Positions 49,074-56,442 of a DNA stretch of 64,000 nt are shown here, piece after piece. A program made the translations under genes and the position numbers. Positions within the stretch are counted from its first letter, which is position 1. Each line of letters starts with the position of its first letter. The DNA comes from Asticcacaulis excentricus CB 48 (GTDB lineage: Bacteria; Pseudomonadota; Alphaproteobacteria; Caulobacterales; Caulobacteraceae). The stretch covers positions 648,501-712,500 of the forward strand of contig NC_014817.1 of the NCBI RefSeq assembly GCF_000175215.2, written 5' to 3'. The notes below the pieces were generated by a model, which did not search any database, was not told where the DNA came from, and saw nothing but the letters and a program-made list of their open reading frames with translations.

Positions 49074-49460
49074 ATGGTGAGCAGGTTGTCATTTCTGGTT
49101 ACCGCTGACGAACATAATTCGTGGGTATTGCCCGTTGTCGATGACCTGCCACTTACCGACCTGATCGAATCCTATGAGCGGGAAAACGGCTACACCGACC
49201 CCGCAGGTGGATATGGTCCAATTAGATGTAACGATTTGGATTTCTCTCGACGGACGATAAATCTTCTGGCGTGCGAGTGCGGTGAAACGGGTTGTTGGCC
49301 TCTACAGGCAACCCTGTCTCAAAAAGATGCTTGGGTTGTCTGGTCGGAGTTTCGCCAGCCGCATCGCTCAAATCGGGACTATTCTGGCTTCGGTCCTTTT
49401 CAATTTCTGCGTAGCGATCATGACGCTGCTATAAAGGGCTTATGCCTCTACGGTAGCTAA
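49074..49460 (+). CDS. Cysteine-containing protein of unknown function
   Basis: A 128-residue protein. Its centre, NLLACECGETGCWPLQATLS followed by VWSEFRQPHRSNRDYSGFGP, resembles a small family of uncharacterised proteins I have seen in Actinobacteria and Proteobacteria, always with the CxCGxxGCWP block that may bind metal. No function is known to me. It starts eight bases after accC and may be co-transcribed. Its codon and base use is more AT-rich than accC and aat, hinting at acquisition. Confidence 0.65.
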   Translation: MVSRLSFLVTADEHNSWVLPVVDDLPLTDLIESYERENGYTDPAGGYGPIRCNDLDFSRRTINLLACECGETGCWPLQATLSQKDAWVVWSEFRQPHRSNRDYSGFGPFQFLRSDHDAAIKGLCLYGS

Positions 49461-49484
49461 TGACGTGACCGAGAGCTGAACATT

Positions 49485-50135
49485 TTGCAGGAATTCACCC
49501 TCGACGATCTGGTCCAATGCTACCGCACCGGCATTTTTCCGATGTCGGATGCGCGCGATGATGAGACCCTGTTTCTGGTCGATCCGCCGCTGCGGGGCAT
49601 ATTGCCGCTGGAAGGCGTGCGTGTGCCGTCGCGGCTGGCGCGCACCGTGCGCAACACCCCCTTCACGGTGAAGATCGACACGGCCTTCCGGCAGGTCATC
49701 GAATTGTGCGCCGAAAGCGCCGCCGACCGCGAAAGCACCTGGATTTCTCATTCGATTCAAGAGCTTTACGAGGCCCTCTTCGCGCGCGGTCTGGCCCACA
49801 GCGTTGAGGTATGGGACGGCACAAGGCTGGTGGGCGGGCTTTATGGCGTCGCCATCAACGGGGCGTTTTTCGGCGAAAGCATGGTGTCGCGCGCCACGGA
49901 TGCCTCAAAAATCGCGCTGGTGCATCTGGTGGCGCGGCTGCGTGCCGGCGGCTATCGCCTGCTCGATTGTCAGTTTCTCACCGACCATCTGCGGCAGTTC
50001 GGCGTCATCGAAATTCCGCGTGAGGATTACAAGGCGCGCCTGAAAGACGCGCTGTCGGTCGAAGGCGACTTCTACCGGCTGGCGACCGCCGTGACCGGCA
50101 AGGGCGTCCTGCAACTGACCACCCAGACGTCATAG
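49485..50135 (+). CDS. aat: Leucyl/phenylalanyl-tRNA-protein transferase
   Basis: Aat (216 aa) adds Leu or Phe to N-terminal Lys/Arg of proteins, marking them for ClpAP degradation (N-degron pathway). The sequence FTLDDLVQCYRTGIFPMSDA, VDPPLRGILPLEGVRVPSRL, TWISHSIQELYEALFARGLA, VGGLYGVAINGAFFGESMVS and LLDCQFLTDHLRQFGVIEIP is canonical. The start appears to be TTG 49485, since no ATG gives the full N-terminus; GAGAG lies upstream. Its last 64 bases overlap the 3' end of the convergent DUF2155 gene. Confidence 0.94.
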   Translation: MQEFTLDDLVQCYRTGIFPMSDARDDETLFLVDPPLRGILPLEGVRVPSRLARTVRNTPFTVKIDTAFRQVIELCAESAADRESTWISHSIQELYEALFARGLAHSVEVWDGTRLVGGLYGVAINGAFFGESMVSRATDASKIALVHLVARLRAGGYRLLDCQFLTDHLRQFGVIEIPREDYKARLKDALSVEGDFYRLATAVTGKGVLQLTTQTS

Positions 50136-50890
50136 ACCGGGTGTTCCATGCCGTTGACGCCCGGCGTCGAGGCGTAGGTCCAGCCCTTGAACACGTCCTT
50201 GGGCTTGGGCACCGTACCATTGGCCGCCGGCTGCGGCGAGGTGCGCACCTCAAGATAGGTCATGGTGTCGCTCATCGCCTCGTCCTGCGCCGAGGTCTCA
50301 CAGGCCTTCACCGTATAGACCATGCCGCGATAGCGCTTGGGCTTGCCGACCGGGGCCTCAAAGCGGATCGCCTCACCCGTCACCTTGTCGAGCACGGTCA
50401 GGATGGCCGCACTGTAGCGCAGGCGCTTTTCGGGCGGCACCACGACCACAGGGGCTGATGACTGAGACGCGCTGCTGCTGGCCACTGGCGCATTGCCCAC
50501 CACCTGACCGGCGGAATCGACATAGGGCGTACCCGCCGACGACTGAGCGGTGGCGGATGGCGGAACGGCGGCGGGCGTGCCTGTCCCAACGGCCTGCGGC
50601 TGGGTGGCCACCGGGGCCGCCGGGCGATTCACGGTTTGCGTATTGGCCGCACGCTGAGGCGCGTTGCGTTTATTCCCGGTCGGGTCGTAGGGCTTATACT
50701 CTACGCCGTCGATGTAATAGGGTTCCGGGTCATAGTCGGCATTGTCGCGCGCATCGCGGCGGTCACGGTTCGACTCACGGCGCGGGGCTTCTTCGTCGGG
50801 CGGGATGTTCTGGGCATAGAGCGGCAAGGCGATGGCGGCCACGCCGGCCATCAGCAGCACCGCCCGAACCATCGCGCCGGTCTTTCTCAT
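50072..50890 (-). CDS. Exported DUF2155-like protein
   Basis: A 272-residue exported protein. The signal peptide is MRKTGAMVRAVLLMAGVAAI to about residue 27 (LPLYAQN). A long disordered Pro/Ala/Ser-rich region (about 30-150) follows. The C-terminal domain (RLRYSAAILTVLDKVTGEAI, VGKPKRYRGMVYTVKACETS, DVFKGWTYASTPGVNGMEHP, VYDVWVVSC) matches my memory of DUF2155, an alphaproteobacterial family of unknown function. Its start overlaps the NDUFA12-like stop by one base (TGATG), so translation is coupled. The 3' end overlaps that of aat by 64 bases. Confidence 0.8.
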   Translation of the reverse strand: MRKTGAMVRAVLLMAGVAAIALPLYAQNIPPDEEAPRRESNRDRRDARDNADYDPEPYYIDGVEYKPYDPTGNKRNAPQRAANTQTVNRPAAPVATQPQAVGTGTPAAVPPSATAQSSAGTPYVDSAGQVVGNAPVASSSASQSSAPVVVVPPEKRLRYSAAILTVLDKVTGEAIRFEAPVGKPKRYRGMVYTVKACETSAQDEAMSDTMTYLEVRTSPQPAANGTVPKPKDVFKGWTYASTPGVNGMEHPVYDVWVVSCRTPLPVTAVASR

Positions 50891-51285
50891 CAGGGCTTCC
50901 ACGCCTCGTAATCGCCCGACTTCGACGCCTGACGCTCGCCTTCAGCGTTCAGCGACCCCTTAGGGAACTGCGCGAACGGCGTCCCCGACAGGTTGGGCAG
51001 GTGCGGTTTTTCCCACGATTTGCGCGGCAGCGGCGCCACCGTCGGCGGCTCATCGTACATATAGTGCATCCAGCCGTGCCAGTCGGGCGGGATCTTCGAG
51101 GCATCGGCATAGCCGTTATAGATCACATAGCGGCGCGGCTTGTCGCCGTAGCTTTCTTTGGTATTGCGGGCCTGATAGTATTTGTTGCCGAATTCGTCGG
51201 TCCCGACGAGCTTCGACGTGCGGCCGATGGTGAACAGCGTACCGAGCGTCGCACCGCTCCACCACAAGAAGGCTTTATCCAGCAA
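50890..51285 (-). CDS. NDUFA12-like NADH:ubiquinone oxidoreductase subunit
   Basis: A 131-residue accessory subunit of respiratory complex I. The segment LVGTDEFGNKYYQARNTK is the hallmark of the mitochondrial NDUFA12/B17.2 family, followed by RRYVIYNGYADASKIPPDWH and GWMHYMYDEPPT. Bacterial members occur in Alphaproteobacteria and are usually encoded away from the nuo operon, as here. It is first in a two-gene unit with the DUF2155-like gene and divergent from the RNR-derived gene. Confidence 0.93.
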   Translation of the reverse strand: MLDKAFLWWSGATLGTLFTIGRTSKLVGTDEFGNKYYQARNTKESYGDKPRRYVIYNGYADASKIPPDWHGWMHYMYDEPPTVAPLPRKSWEKPHLPNLSGTPFAQFPKGSLNAEGERQASKSGDYEAWKP

Positions 51286-51531
51286 GGTCTTACCCTATTT
51301 CACTAATTGGCGAAGAGAGAGACTCCGCCGGTTATGCGTCTCCTGACTTATAAAGCGCCGCTGCATCTGCGTAAAGCGCTTCTAAAGGCCACAACCGGCG
51401 AATTATCCCCCATGCGGGAGCCACGCAACATATTGTGGATGGATCGGCAGCACGGCCCCACATTTATTGCTGAAAGGTTAAAATCGGTTTAGGCTTTATC
51501 CCCAATTCTGCGCGCCAATCCGGGGAAGCCA

Positions 51532-54300
51532 ATGGCAAAGATAATGTCCGGCGATTCTGTCCTGCCTGATCTGTCCTTTGCGGCGCGTGCCGAACAGGCC
51601 CAGCCTGTGCTGGAATGGCGCGAAATCGAACGCGGCCCCGACAGTTTCAGCATCCTGTGCCCGCGCGACTGGACCACGGCGCAAAGCGAAGCCTGGCATG
51701 ACTGGGTCGAAGCCCTGCCGCGCGACCTGCCCGAAGGGGCGTTTCCGCCGGTGGCCGAAGGGCTGGATGGCGCTTTCGACCTCTATGCTCATCGTCTGGC
51801 GGCGTGGGGGCGCGTGTATGGCATATTGCGCGAAGACGAGGCGCAGGCCTTTGCGGCCGAACTGGCCGCGACCCTGCGGCTGGGGCTGGCCGCCCCGGCA
51901 ACAGGTGTGCGAACGGGGCATCGCGTGCCGTTACTGGATGGCACGAAAATCACGCAAACAGAGGCCCGCTACGCCGACATCGAAGATCATGCCTGTGTGC
52001 GTGACCTGCGCGACCTGCTGGTCGGGGCGCGCTCCGAAGCCGTCGCCCGCGCCACCCGCGATCAGCTTCACGCCGCCCTGTCCGGCATCACCGCCGCCAT
52101 TGCGCGCGCCGAGGGCGAACAGCGCGCCAGCCTGCAACACAATCCGGCTCTGGCCCGCGCGGCACTGAAAGCCCGCCGTCTGGGGGCCTCGGACGCCCTC
52201 ATCCAGTCGGTTATTCAGTCCACGGACGGTTTGACCGGCGACAGCACCCTGCCCGACTGGTCTTTGCAAAATGTCGAGGCCGACCGGCCCGCCCCGGCGG
52301 TCATCGTCACCGCGCGCCGCGACCTGATCGCTGCCGGTGATCCGTCGGCGCGTCTGGCGGCGCAGGCGGCACTGGAAAGCGGCCGCCTGTGGATCGCCTT
52401 CGATCCGGACGCCGCCGAAGCGCTGGATGACACCCTGATCGCACCGCGCGCCGCGCTCAACGCCTATGGATTCCTTAAGCCAACCGGCTTCGACATCGAA
52501 GGCTTTGCCGCCTGTGCCGCCCTGTGGACCGTGGCGCTCGATATCGAAAGCCATCTGGCCTTTGCCACCACGCCCGAAGCCGCTCAGCGTCTGGCCTATC
52601 ATCGCCCCATTGCCCTCACCGTGGCCGGCCTCAGCGAAACCTTGATGGCGCTGAGCCTGAGTGCGCAAACCGAAGCCGGGCAGGACTTTGCTGCCGCCCT
52701 GATGGCCGTGCTCGATGCCGAAAGCGTGCACGCCTCGGCTGTGCTGTCGCGCCACCTGACGCCCTATACCGGGTTCGCCGCCGAACGCGATGACCGCGTG
52801 TCGGCGCTGAGCCAGAAACTCTATCGTTTGTCGGGCCTTAAGAGCGCTGACCTTAAGGCGCATGCCCTGACGCGCCTGCAAACGGCGCTGAGACTGGCCA
52901 AGCCCACCGGTCTGCGCCACGTGCAGACGACCACCCTGTTTGACGATCCGGAACTGTCGTTGCGGTTGGGCGTGACGCTGGGGGATGCGCCGCTGACCGC
53001 CCTGACCGTGGCCATGGAAGGCACCGACGGCGTCTTTGTGCGCGGCCTGCACCCCGCCGTCTGGCAAGGGCTGAACGGCGATGAGCGCGACACGGTGCGG
53101 ACGCATCTGCTGGGGCATCGCACGCTGGACGGCGCACCGCACATCCATGCTCAGACCCTGAAAGCCAAAGGGCTGAGTGATTTTGAAATCGCGGCCCTCG
53201 AAGACGCCCTGATCACCGCCCACAGCCTCGAAGAGGTGGTGTCGCCGGCCGTGCTGGATGCCGATTTCATCAAGGATATCTGGGGCATCAGCGACGAAGA
53301 CCTGCACGCGCCGGGTTTCAGCCTGCTGCGCCTGATGGGCTTTCCGGCGGACGAAATCACCGAGGCGCAGGCCTTTATCTTCGGCCATGACACCACGGAA
53401 GGCCTGCCGGACGCCCTGCGTCAGCGTCTCAGCCCTCCCGCCCTGAAAGCGCGACTGGCCCTGCGGCAAAAACTCGAAAGCTTTGCCTCCGCGCCTGCGG
53501 CTTCGGCCCTTGTGCTTGAGTGGAATCAGGGCGTGCCCGACGCGCTCAAGGCCCTGGCTCAGGCAGCCGATAGTGGTCTGCGCGCCATCGGCCTCAAGCG
53601 TCAGCCGGCACCCCCATCGCTGACGCTGGATATTCCGGAATTTGAGGAGGCCCGCCGTCCAGCTCCGGAACCCGTGCGCGAAGCCCCGGCCCAGACGGTG
53701 ATCGAAAAGATCATCGAACGCGACCGCGAACGCCAGAAACTGCCCGACCGCCGCAAGGGCTATATCCAGAAGGCCAGCGTCGGCGGCCACAAGGTCTATC
53801 TGCACACCGGTGAATACGAAGACGGTTCGGTCGGCGAAATTTTTATCGACATGCACAAGGAAGGCGCGGCCTTCCGTTCACTGATGAATAATTTTGCCAT
53901 CGCCGTGTCGATCGGCCTGCAATACGGCGTGCCGCTGGACGAATTTGTCGATGCCTTCGTCTTTACGCGCTTTGAACCGGCGGGCCCGGTCAGCGGCAAC
54001 GATTCGATCCGCTCGGCGACTTCGATCCTCGATTACATCTTCCGGGAACTGGCGATCTCGTACCTAAACCGCGAAGACCTGTCGAACGCCGATCCGGATG
54101 AACTGAACGCTGACGGTCTGGGTCAGGGGCATGGCCTGTCGAAGCTGGCCGATGACGGCAATGAAGGCATTGCCGCCTCGCATCTGATTTCCAAGGGCTT
54201 TATGCGCGGACAGCCGGACAATCTGGTCGTCGTACCTTTTGGACGCAAGACCCCGAAAACGGACGATCCGTCCCTGCCGCCCGAAGCGCAGGGGGAATAG
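51532..54300 (+). CDS. Diverged class II ribonucleotide reductase homologue (probable pseudoenzyme)
   Basis: A 922-residue protein. Residues 742 to about 845 (RRKGYIQKASVGGHKVYLHT, EIFIDMHKEGAAFRSLMNNF, YGVPLDEFVDAFVFTRFEPA) match the TSCPD region of alphaproteobacterial NrdJ closely. Further upstream weaker blocks fit NrdJ in order: CAALWTVALDIESHLAFATT (about 328-347), GHRTLDGAPHIHAQTLKAKG, and PGFSLLRLMGFPADEITEAQ. However, there are only three cysteines (43, 155, 328). The NPCSE-type catalytic motif expected before about residue 298, the glycine-rich GTGSN segment, and the C-terminal CxxC redox tail are all absent, and the protein is about 300 residues shorter than NrdJ as I recall it. 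I infer that it cannot reduce ribonucleotides. A regulatory or structural role is possible. GGGGAAG precedes the ATG. The frame is long and undisturbed, so it is under selection. Confidence 0.8.
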   Translation: MAKIMSGDSVLPDLSFAARAEQAQPVLEWREIERGPDSFSILCPRDWTTAQSEAWHDWVEALPRDLPEGAFPPVAEGLDGAFDLYAHRLAAWGRVYGILREDEAQAFAAELAATLRLGLAAPATGVRTGHRVPLLDGTKITQTEARYADIEDHACVRDLRDLLVGARSEAVARATRDQLHAALSGITAAIARAEGEQRASLQHNPALARAALKARRLGASDALIQSVIQSTDGLTGDSTLPDWSLQNVEADRPAPAVIVTARRDLIAAGDPSARLAAQAALESGRLWIAFDPDAAEALDDTLIAPRAALNAYGFLKPTGFDIEGFAACAALWTVALDIESHLAFATTPEAAQRLAYHRPIALTVAGLSETLMALSLSAQTEAGQDFAAALMAVLDAESVHASAVLSRHLTPYTGFAAERDDRVSALSQKLYRLSGLKSADLKAHALTRLQTALRLAKPTGLRHVQTTTLFDDPELSLRLGVTLGDAPLTALTVAMEGTDGVFVRGLHPAVWQGLNGDERDTVRTHLLGHRTLDGAPHIHAQTLKAKGLSDFEIAALEDALITAHSLEEVVSPAVLDADFIKDIWGISDEDLHAPGFSLLRLMGFPADEITEAQAFIFGHDTTEGLPDALRQRLSPPALKARLALRQKLESFASAPAASALVLEWNQGVPDALKALAQAADSGLRAIGLKRQPAPPSLTLDIPEFEEARRPAPEPVREAPAQTVIEKIIERDRERQKLPDRRKGYIQKASVGGHKVYLHTGEYEDGSVGEIFIDMHKEGAAFRSLMNNFAIAVSIGLQYGVPLDEFVDAFVFTRFEPAGPVSGNDSIRSATSILDYIFRELAISYLNREDLSNADPDELNADGLGQGHGLSKLADDGNEGIAASHLISKGFMRGQPDNLVVVPFGRKTPKTDDPSLPPEAQGE

Positions 54301-54304
54301 TCCA

Positions 54305-54450
54305 GCCTCCTCCCCTGTGAGCGGCGCGAACGGGGGAGGTGTCGAGCAAGCGAAGCGCGTCGAGACGGAGGGGGCGTTCGGTTGGTCACCCCCTCCGTCT
54401 CGTCACTTACGCGACGATTCACCTCCCCCGCTTTGCAGGGGTGGAGATCA
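54305..54450. repeat. Inverted pair of GC-rich intergenic repeats
   Basis: CGAGACGGAGGGGG (54361-54374) pairs perfectly with 54389-54402 across a 14-base loop. Outside this stem, CCTCCCCTGTGAGCGG and CGGGGGAGGTGTCGAGC on the left mirror CACCTCCCCCGCTTTGCAGG on the right. The whole block can fold as a long bidirectional hairpin and lies between the convergent RNR-like and asd genes, where it may act as a terminator. It shares its CCTCCCCCGC...GGGG core with the elements at 26312-26392 and 63150-63200. Confidence 0.7.
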
Positions 54451-55503
54451 GGCCCACGCCTTCTGCTTCAGCCACTCCTCAGCGATCTGCACCGCATTCA
54501 AAGCCGCCCCTTTGCGCAGGTTGTCGCCGCTGATGAACAGGGTCAGGCCGTGCGCCACGGTCGGGTCACGGCGGATACGGCCCACCTGCACCGGGTCGCG
54601 TCCGGACACCGCCAGCGGATTGGGGACATCGGCGATTTCGACGCCGGGCGCTTCGGCCAGCAGAGCCAGCGCCGCCTCAGGCGTCATCGGGCGCTCGAAC
54701 TCAGCATTGATCGACAGGGAATGGCCCGTAAAGACCGGCACGCGCACGCAGGTCGCCGCTACCAATAAGTCAGGGATTTCAAGGATCTTGCGGCTTTCGT
54801 CGCGCAGCTTCAGTTCCTCTTCCGTATAGCCGTCCTCGCCCAGCACATAGTTGAGCGGCACGACGTTATAGGCGATCGGCACGGCCCATTTGCGCACCGG
54901 TCCCAAATCGACCGCCGCTCCGTCCTGCGCCAAAGCGGCGCAGCCGTCGGCCCCCGCCACGATCTGATCACGCAAAATCTCGACGCCTTCCATGCCGCCG
55001 CCGGACACGGCCTGATAGGTGCTGGCGATCAGGCGCTTCAATCCCGCCGCCTCATGCAGCGGCTTCAGGACCGGCATGGCGGCCATGGTCGTGCAGTTGG
55101 GGTTGGCAACAATGCCCTTGGGCGTGTGCTTCAGGGCGTGCGGATTGACCTCTGCCACCACCAGCGGCACGTCCGGATCGCTGCGCCAGGCCGACGAATT
55201 GTCGATGACGATGGCCCCAGCGGCGGCCACCTTTTCGGCCAGCGCCTTAGACGTCGAACCGCCCGCCGAGAAGAACACGATATCGAGGCCGCTGTAGTCG
55301 GCGGCGGAGGCGTCCTCCACCACAATTTCACGCTCCCCGAAGCGCACGCGACTGCCGGCCGAGCGGGCCGAGGCAAACAGGCGCAGCTTGTTTAGCGGGA
55401 AGCGGCGTTCGGCCAGTATGGACAGCATCATGCCGCCGACAAGGCCGGTCGCGCCCACTATGCCGACATTGGGGAACTGCGAGGAATGGGATTGATCGTT
55501 CAT
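54448..55503 (-). CDS. asd: Aspartate-semialdehyde dehydrogenase
   Basis: Asd (351 aa) reduces aspartyl phosphate to aspartate semialdehyde, feeding lysine/diaminopimelate, threonine and methionine. VGIVGATGLVGGMMLSILAE is the NADP-binding site, SAGGSTSKALAEKVAAAG follows, and VANPNCTTMAAMPVLKPLHE holds catalytic Cys137. The C-terminal half has FTGHSLSINAEFERPMT with the acid/base histidine. AGGAG lies about nine bases before ATG 55503. A threonine-rich short ORF with alternative hairpins lies in the 309 bases upstream. Its product is the DapA substrate. Confidence 0.96.
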   Translation of the reverse strand: MNDQSHSSQFPNVGIVGATGLVGGMMLSILAERRFPLNKLRLFASARSAGSRVRFGEREIVVEDASAADYSGLDIVFFSAGGSTSKALAEKVAAAGAIVIDNSSAWRSDPDVPLVVAEVNPHALKHTPKGIVANPNCTTMAAMPVLKPLHEAAGLKRLIASTYQAVSGGGMEGVEILRDQIVAGADGCAALAQDGAAVDLGPVRKWAVPIAYNVVPLNYVLGEDGYTEEELKLRDESRKILEIPDLLVAATCVRVPVFTGHSLSINAEFERPMTPEAALALLAEAPGVEIADVPNPLAVSGRDPVQVGRIRRDPTVAHGLTLFISGDNLRKGAALNAVQIAEEWLKQKAWA

Positions 55504-55812
55504 AGGTTACGTCTCCTGCGTCAAAAGGTTTGGCGGGAGGCGCGAGGTGTTGGGTTTTCTGTGAAACCGGCCCCGCGCATTCCGCGGGGCTTCGTCCAGA
55601 TGCCTTGGCTTACACCGTCAGCACGACCGGACCGGCCCCGCGAAGCGGGTCGGCTTGGTAGTGGCTTTGGTGGTCGTCATTTGGAACATGAAAGCGGCTC
55701 TACCGGGAAAGACGGGTTTTGTAAACCGCTCTTATACCTCTCCGGTTTATCGGGAGAGGGCGCAGGCCCCGATCTTGCTTAAGACAAGCGAAACCACAAG
55801 AGGTGTACCATC
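55504..55812. other. asd leader region and divergent promoters
   Basis: This 309-base gap separates asd (minus) from the pentapeptide gene (plus). It contains a short threonine-rich ORF (55618-55680, minus) and three mutually compatible GC-rich segments: CGCGGGGCCGG at 55632-55642, GCCCCGCG at 55582-55589, and CGCGGGGCCGG again at 55567-55577 (all minus strand). A TATAAG on the minus strand near 55735 could be part of the asd promoter. A plus-strand ribosome-binding site AAGAGG lies before 55813. Confidence 0.5.
55618..55680 (-). CDS. Candidate threonine-rich leader peptide of asd (20 aa)
   Basis: ATG 55680 opens a 20-codon frame starting MTTTKATTKPTRF and ending VRSC. Six of the 20 codons are threonine, three in a row. 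It lies 114 bases upstream of asd on the same strand, and asd is needed for threonine synthesis. The ORF ends just before the second of three alternating complementary segments, so a ribosome stalled at its Thr codons would mask the first segment. An in-frame ATG at 55689 adds three residues. No clear ribosome-binding site is seen and no T run follows the hairpin, so classical attenuation is not shown. Confidence 0.35.
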   Translation of the reverse strand: MTTTKATTKPTRFAGPVRSC

Positions 55813-56298
55813 ATGAAACGCATCGCTCTGGCCGTGGCCGCGCTTTCGCTGTTTGCCCTTCCCGCTTCGGCGCAAAACCCTGTACAGATCAGCCGTGCCG
55901 GTTCGGGCGCGTCCTGCTCCGGCTGCAACCTGTTTCAGGCCGATTTTTCCGGTAAGACGCTGAAAGGCAAGAACTTCGCCGAGGCGCGCCTGCGTCAGGC
56001 GGACCTGTCGAGCGGCGTTTTCAACGGCACGAGCTTTGCGGGTGGTGACCTGCGTGACCTCAACGGGTTTGGCTCGCTGTTCGGCCATGCCAATTTCGCG
56101 CGCACCAATCTGACCAATGCCAATTTCGTCGGGGCCTATCTCGAAGGGGCCAATTTTGCGGGCGCCAATCTGAGCGGCGTCAACTTTTCCGGGGCTGAAA
56201 TGGCGTCGGCGCGCGGCATCACCCAGCGCATGATGGATCAGGCCTGCGGCGACAAGACGACTGTGCCGCCGAAGGGTATCCGCGTTCCGGTGTGCTAA
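55813..56298 (+). CDS. Exported pentapeptide-repeat protein
   Basis: A 161-residue protein with a signal peptide (MKRIALAVAALSLFALPASA, mature start QNPVQ). Residues 35-140 consist of A(D/N)Lxx/F-type pentapeptides (NLFQADFSGKTLKGKNFAEA, ANFARTNLTNANFVGAYLEG, ANFAGANLSGVNFSGAEMAS), which form a right-handed quadrilateral beta-helix. A CSGC pair occurs at about 35-38 and cysteines also near the C-terminus, so disulfides are possible. Function of exported members is unknown. A perfect palindrome follows as terminator. Confidence 0.88.
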   Translation: MKRIALAVAALSLFALPASAQNPVQISRAGSGASCSGCNLFQADFSGKTLKGKNFAEARLRQADLSSGVFNGTSFAGGDLRDLNGFGSLFGHANFARTNLTNANFVGAYLEGANFAGANLSGVNFSGAEMASARGITQRMMDQACGDKTTVPPKGIRVPVC

Positions 56299-56354
56299 AC
56301 CTATGGGGTTTGGGGCCAGAGAAAGTATCTTGGGACCCCACAAACCTTTTTATT

Positions 56355-56400
56355 TTCAAAAGAAAAGCCTGCCGGAAATCCGGCAGGCTTTTCTTTTGAA
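56355..56400. terminator. Perfect 21-bp palindromic terminator
   Basis: Positions 56355-56375 and 56380-56400 are exact reverse complements (TTCAAAAGAAAAGCCTGCCG and one further base) with an AAAT loop. The arms include GC-rich cores with A and T runs on either side, so it can end transcription of both the pentapeptide gene and convergent aspS. Confidence 0.9.
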
Positions 56401-56442
56401 TATACGAAGACTTGGGGCAGCAGGCCCCAAACCCCATCCGAT

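Noticed and set aside
51307..51492. 61-codon plus-strand frame before the RNR-like gene
   Set aside because: Poor ribosome-binding site and no recognisable motif; it lies in the divergent promoter region. A real small protein cannot be excluded but is not supported.
51931..53856. 641-codon minus-strand frame across the RNR-like gene
   Set aside because: Antisense shadow; the plus-strand frame has recognisable RNR and TSCPD sequence and a ribosome-binding site.
54354..54405. Possible CRISPR-like or insertion-sequence end at the 14-bp stem
   Set aside because: Only one inverted pair, no regular spacing and no transposase; it fits an intergenic hairpin repeat better.
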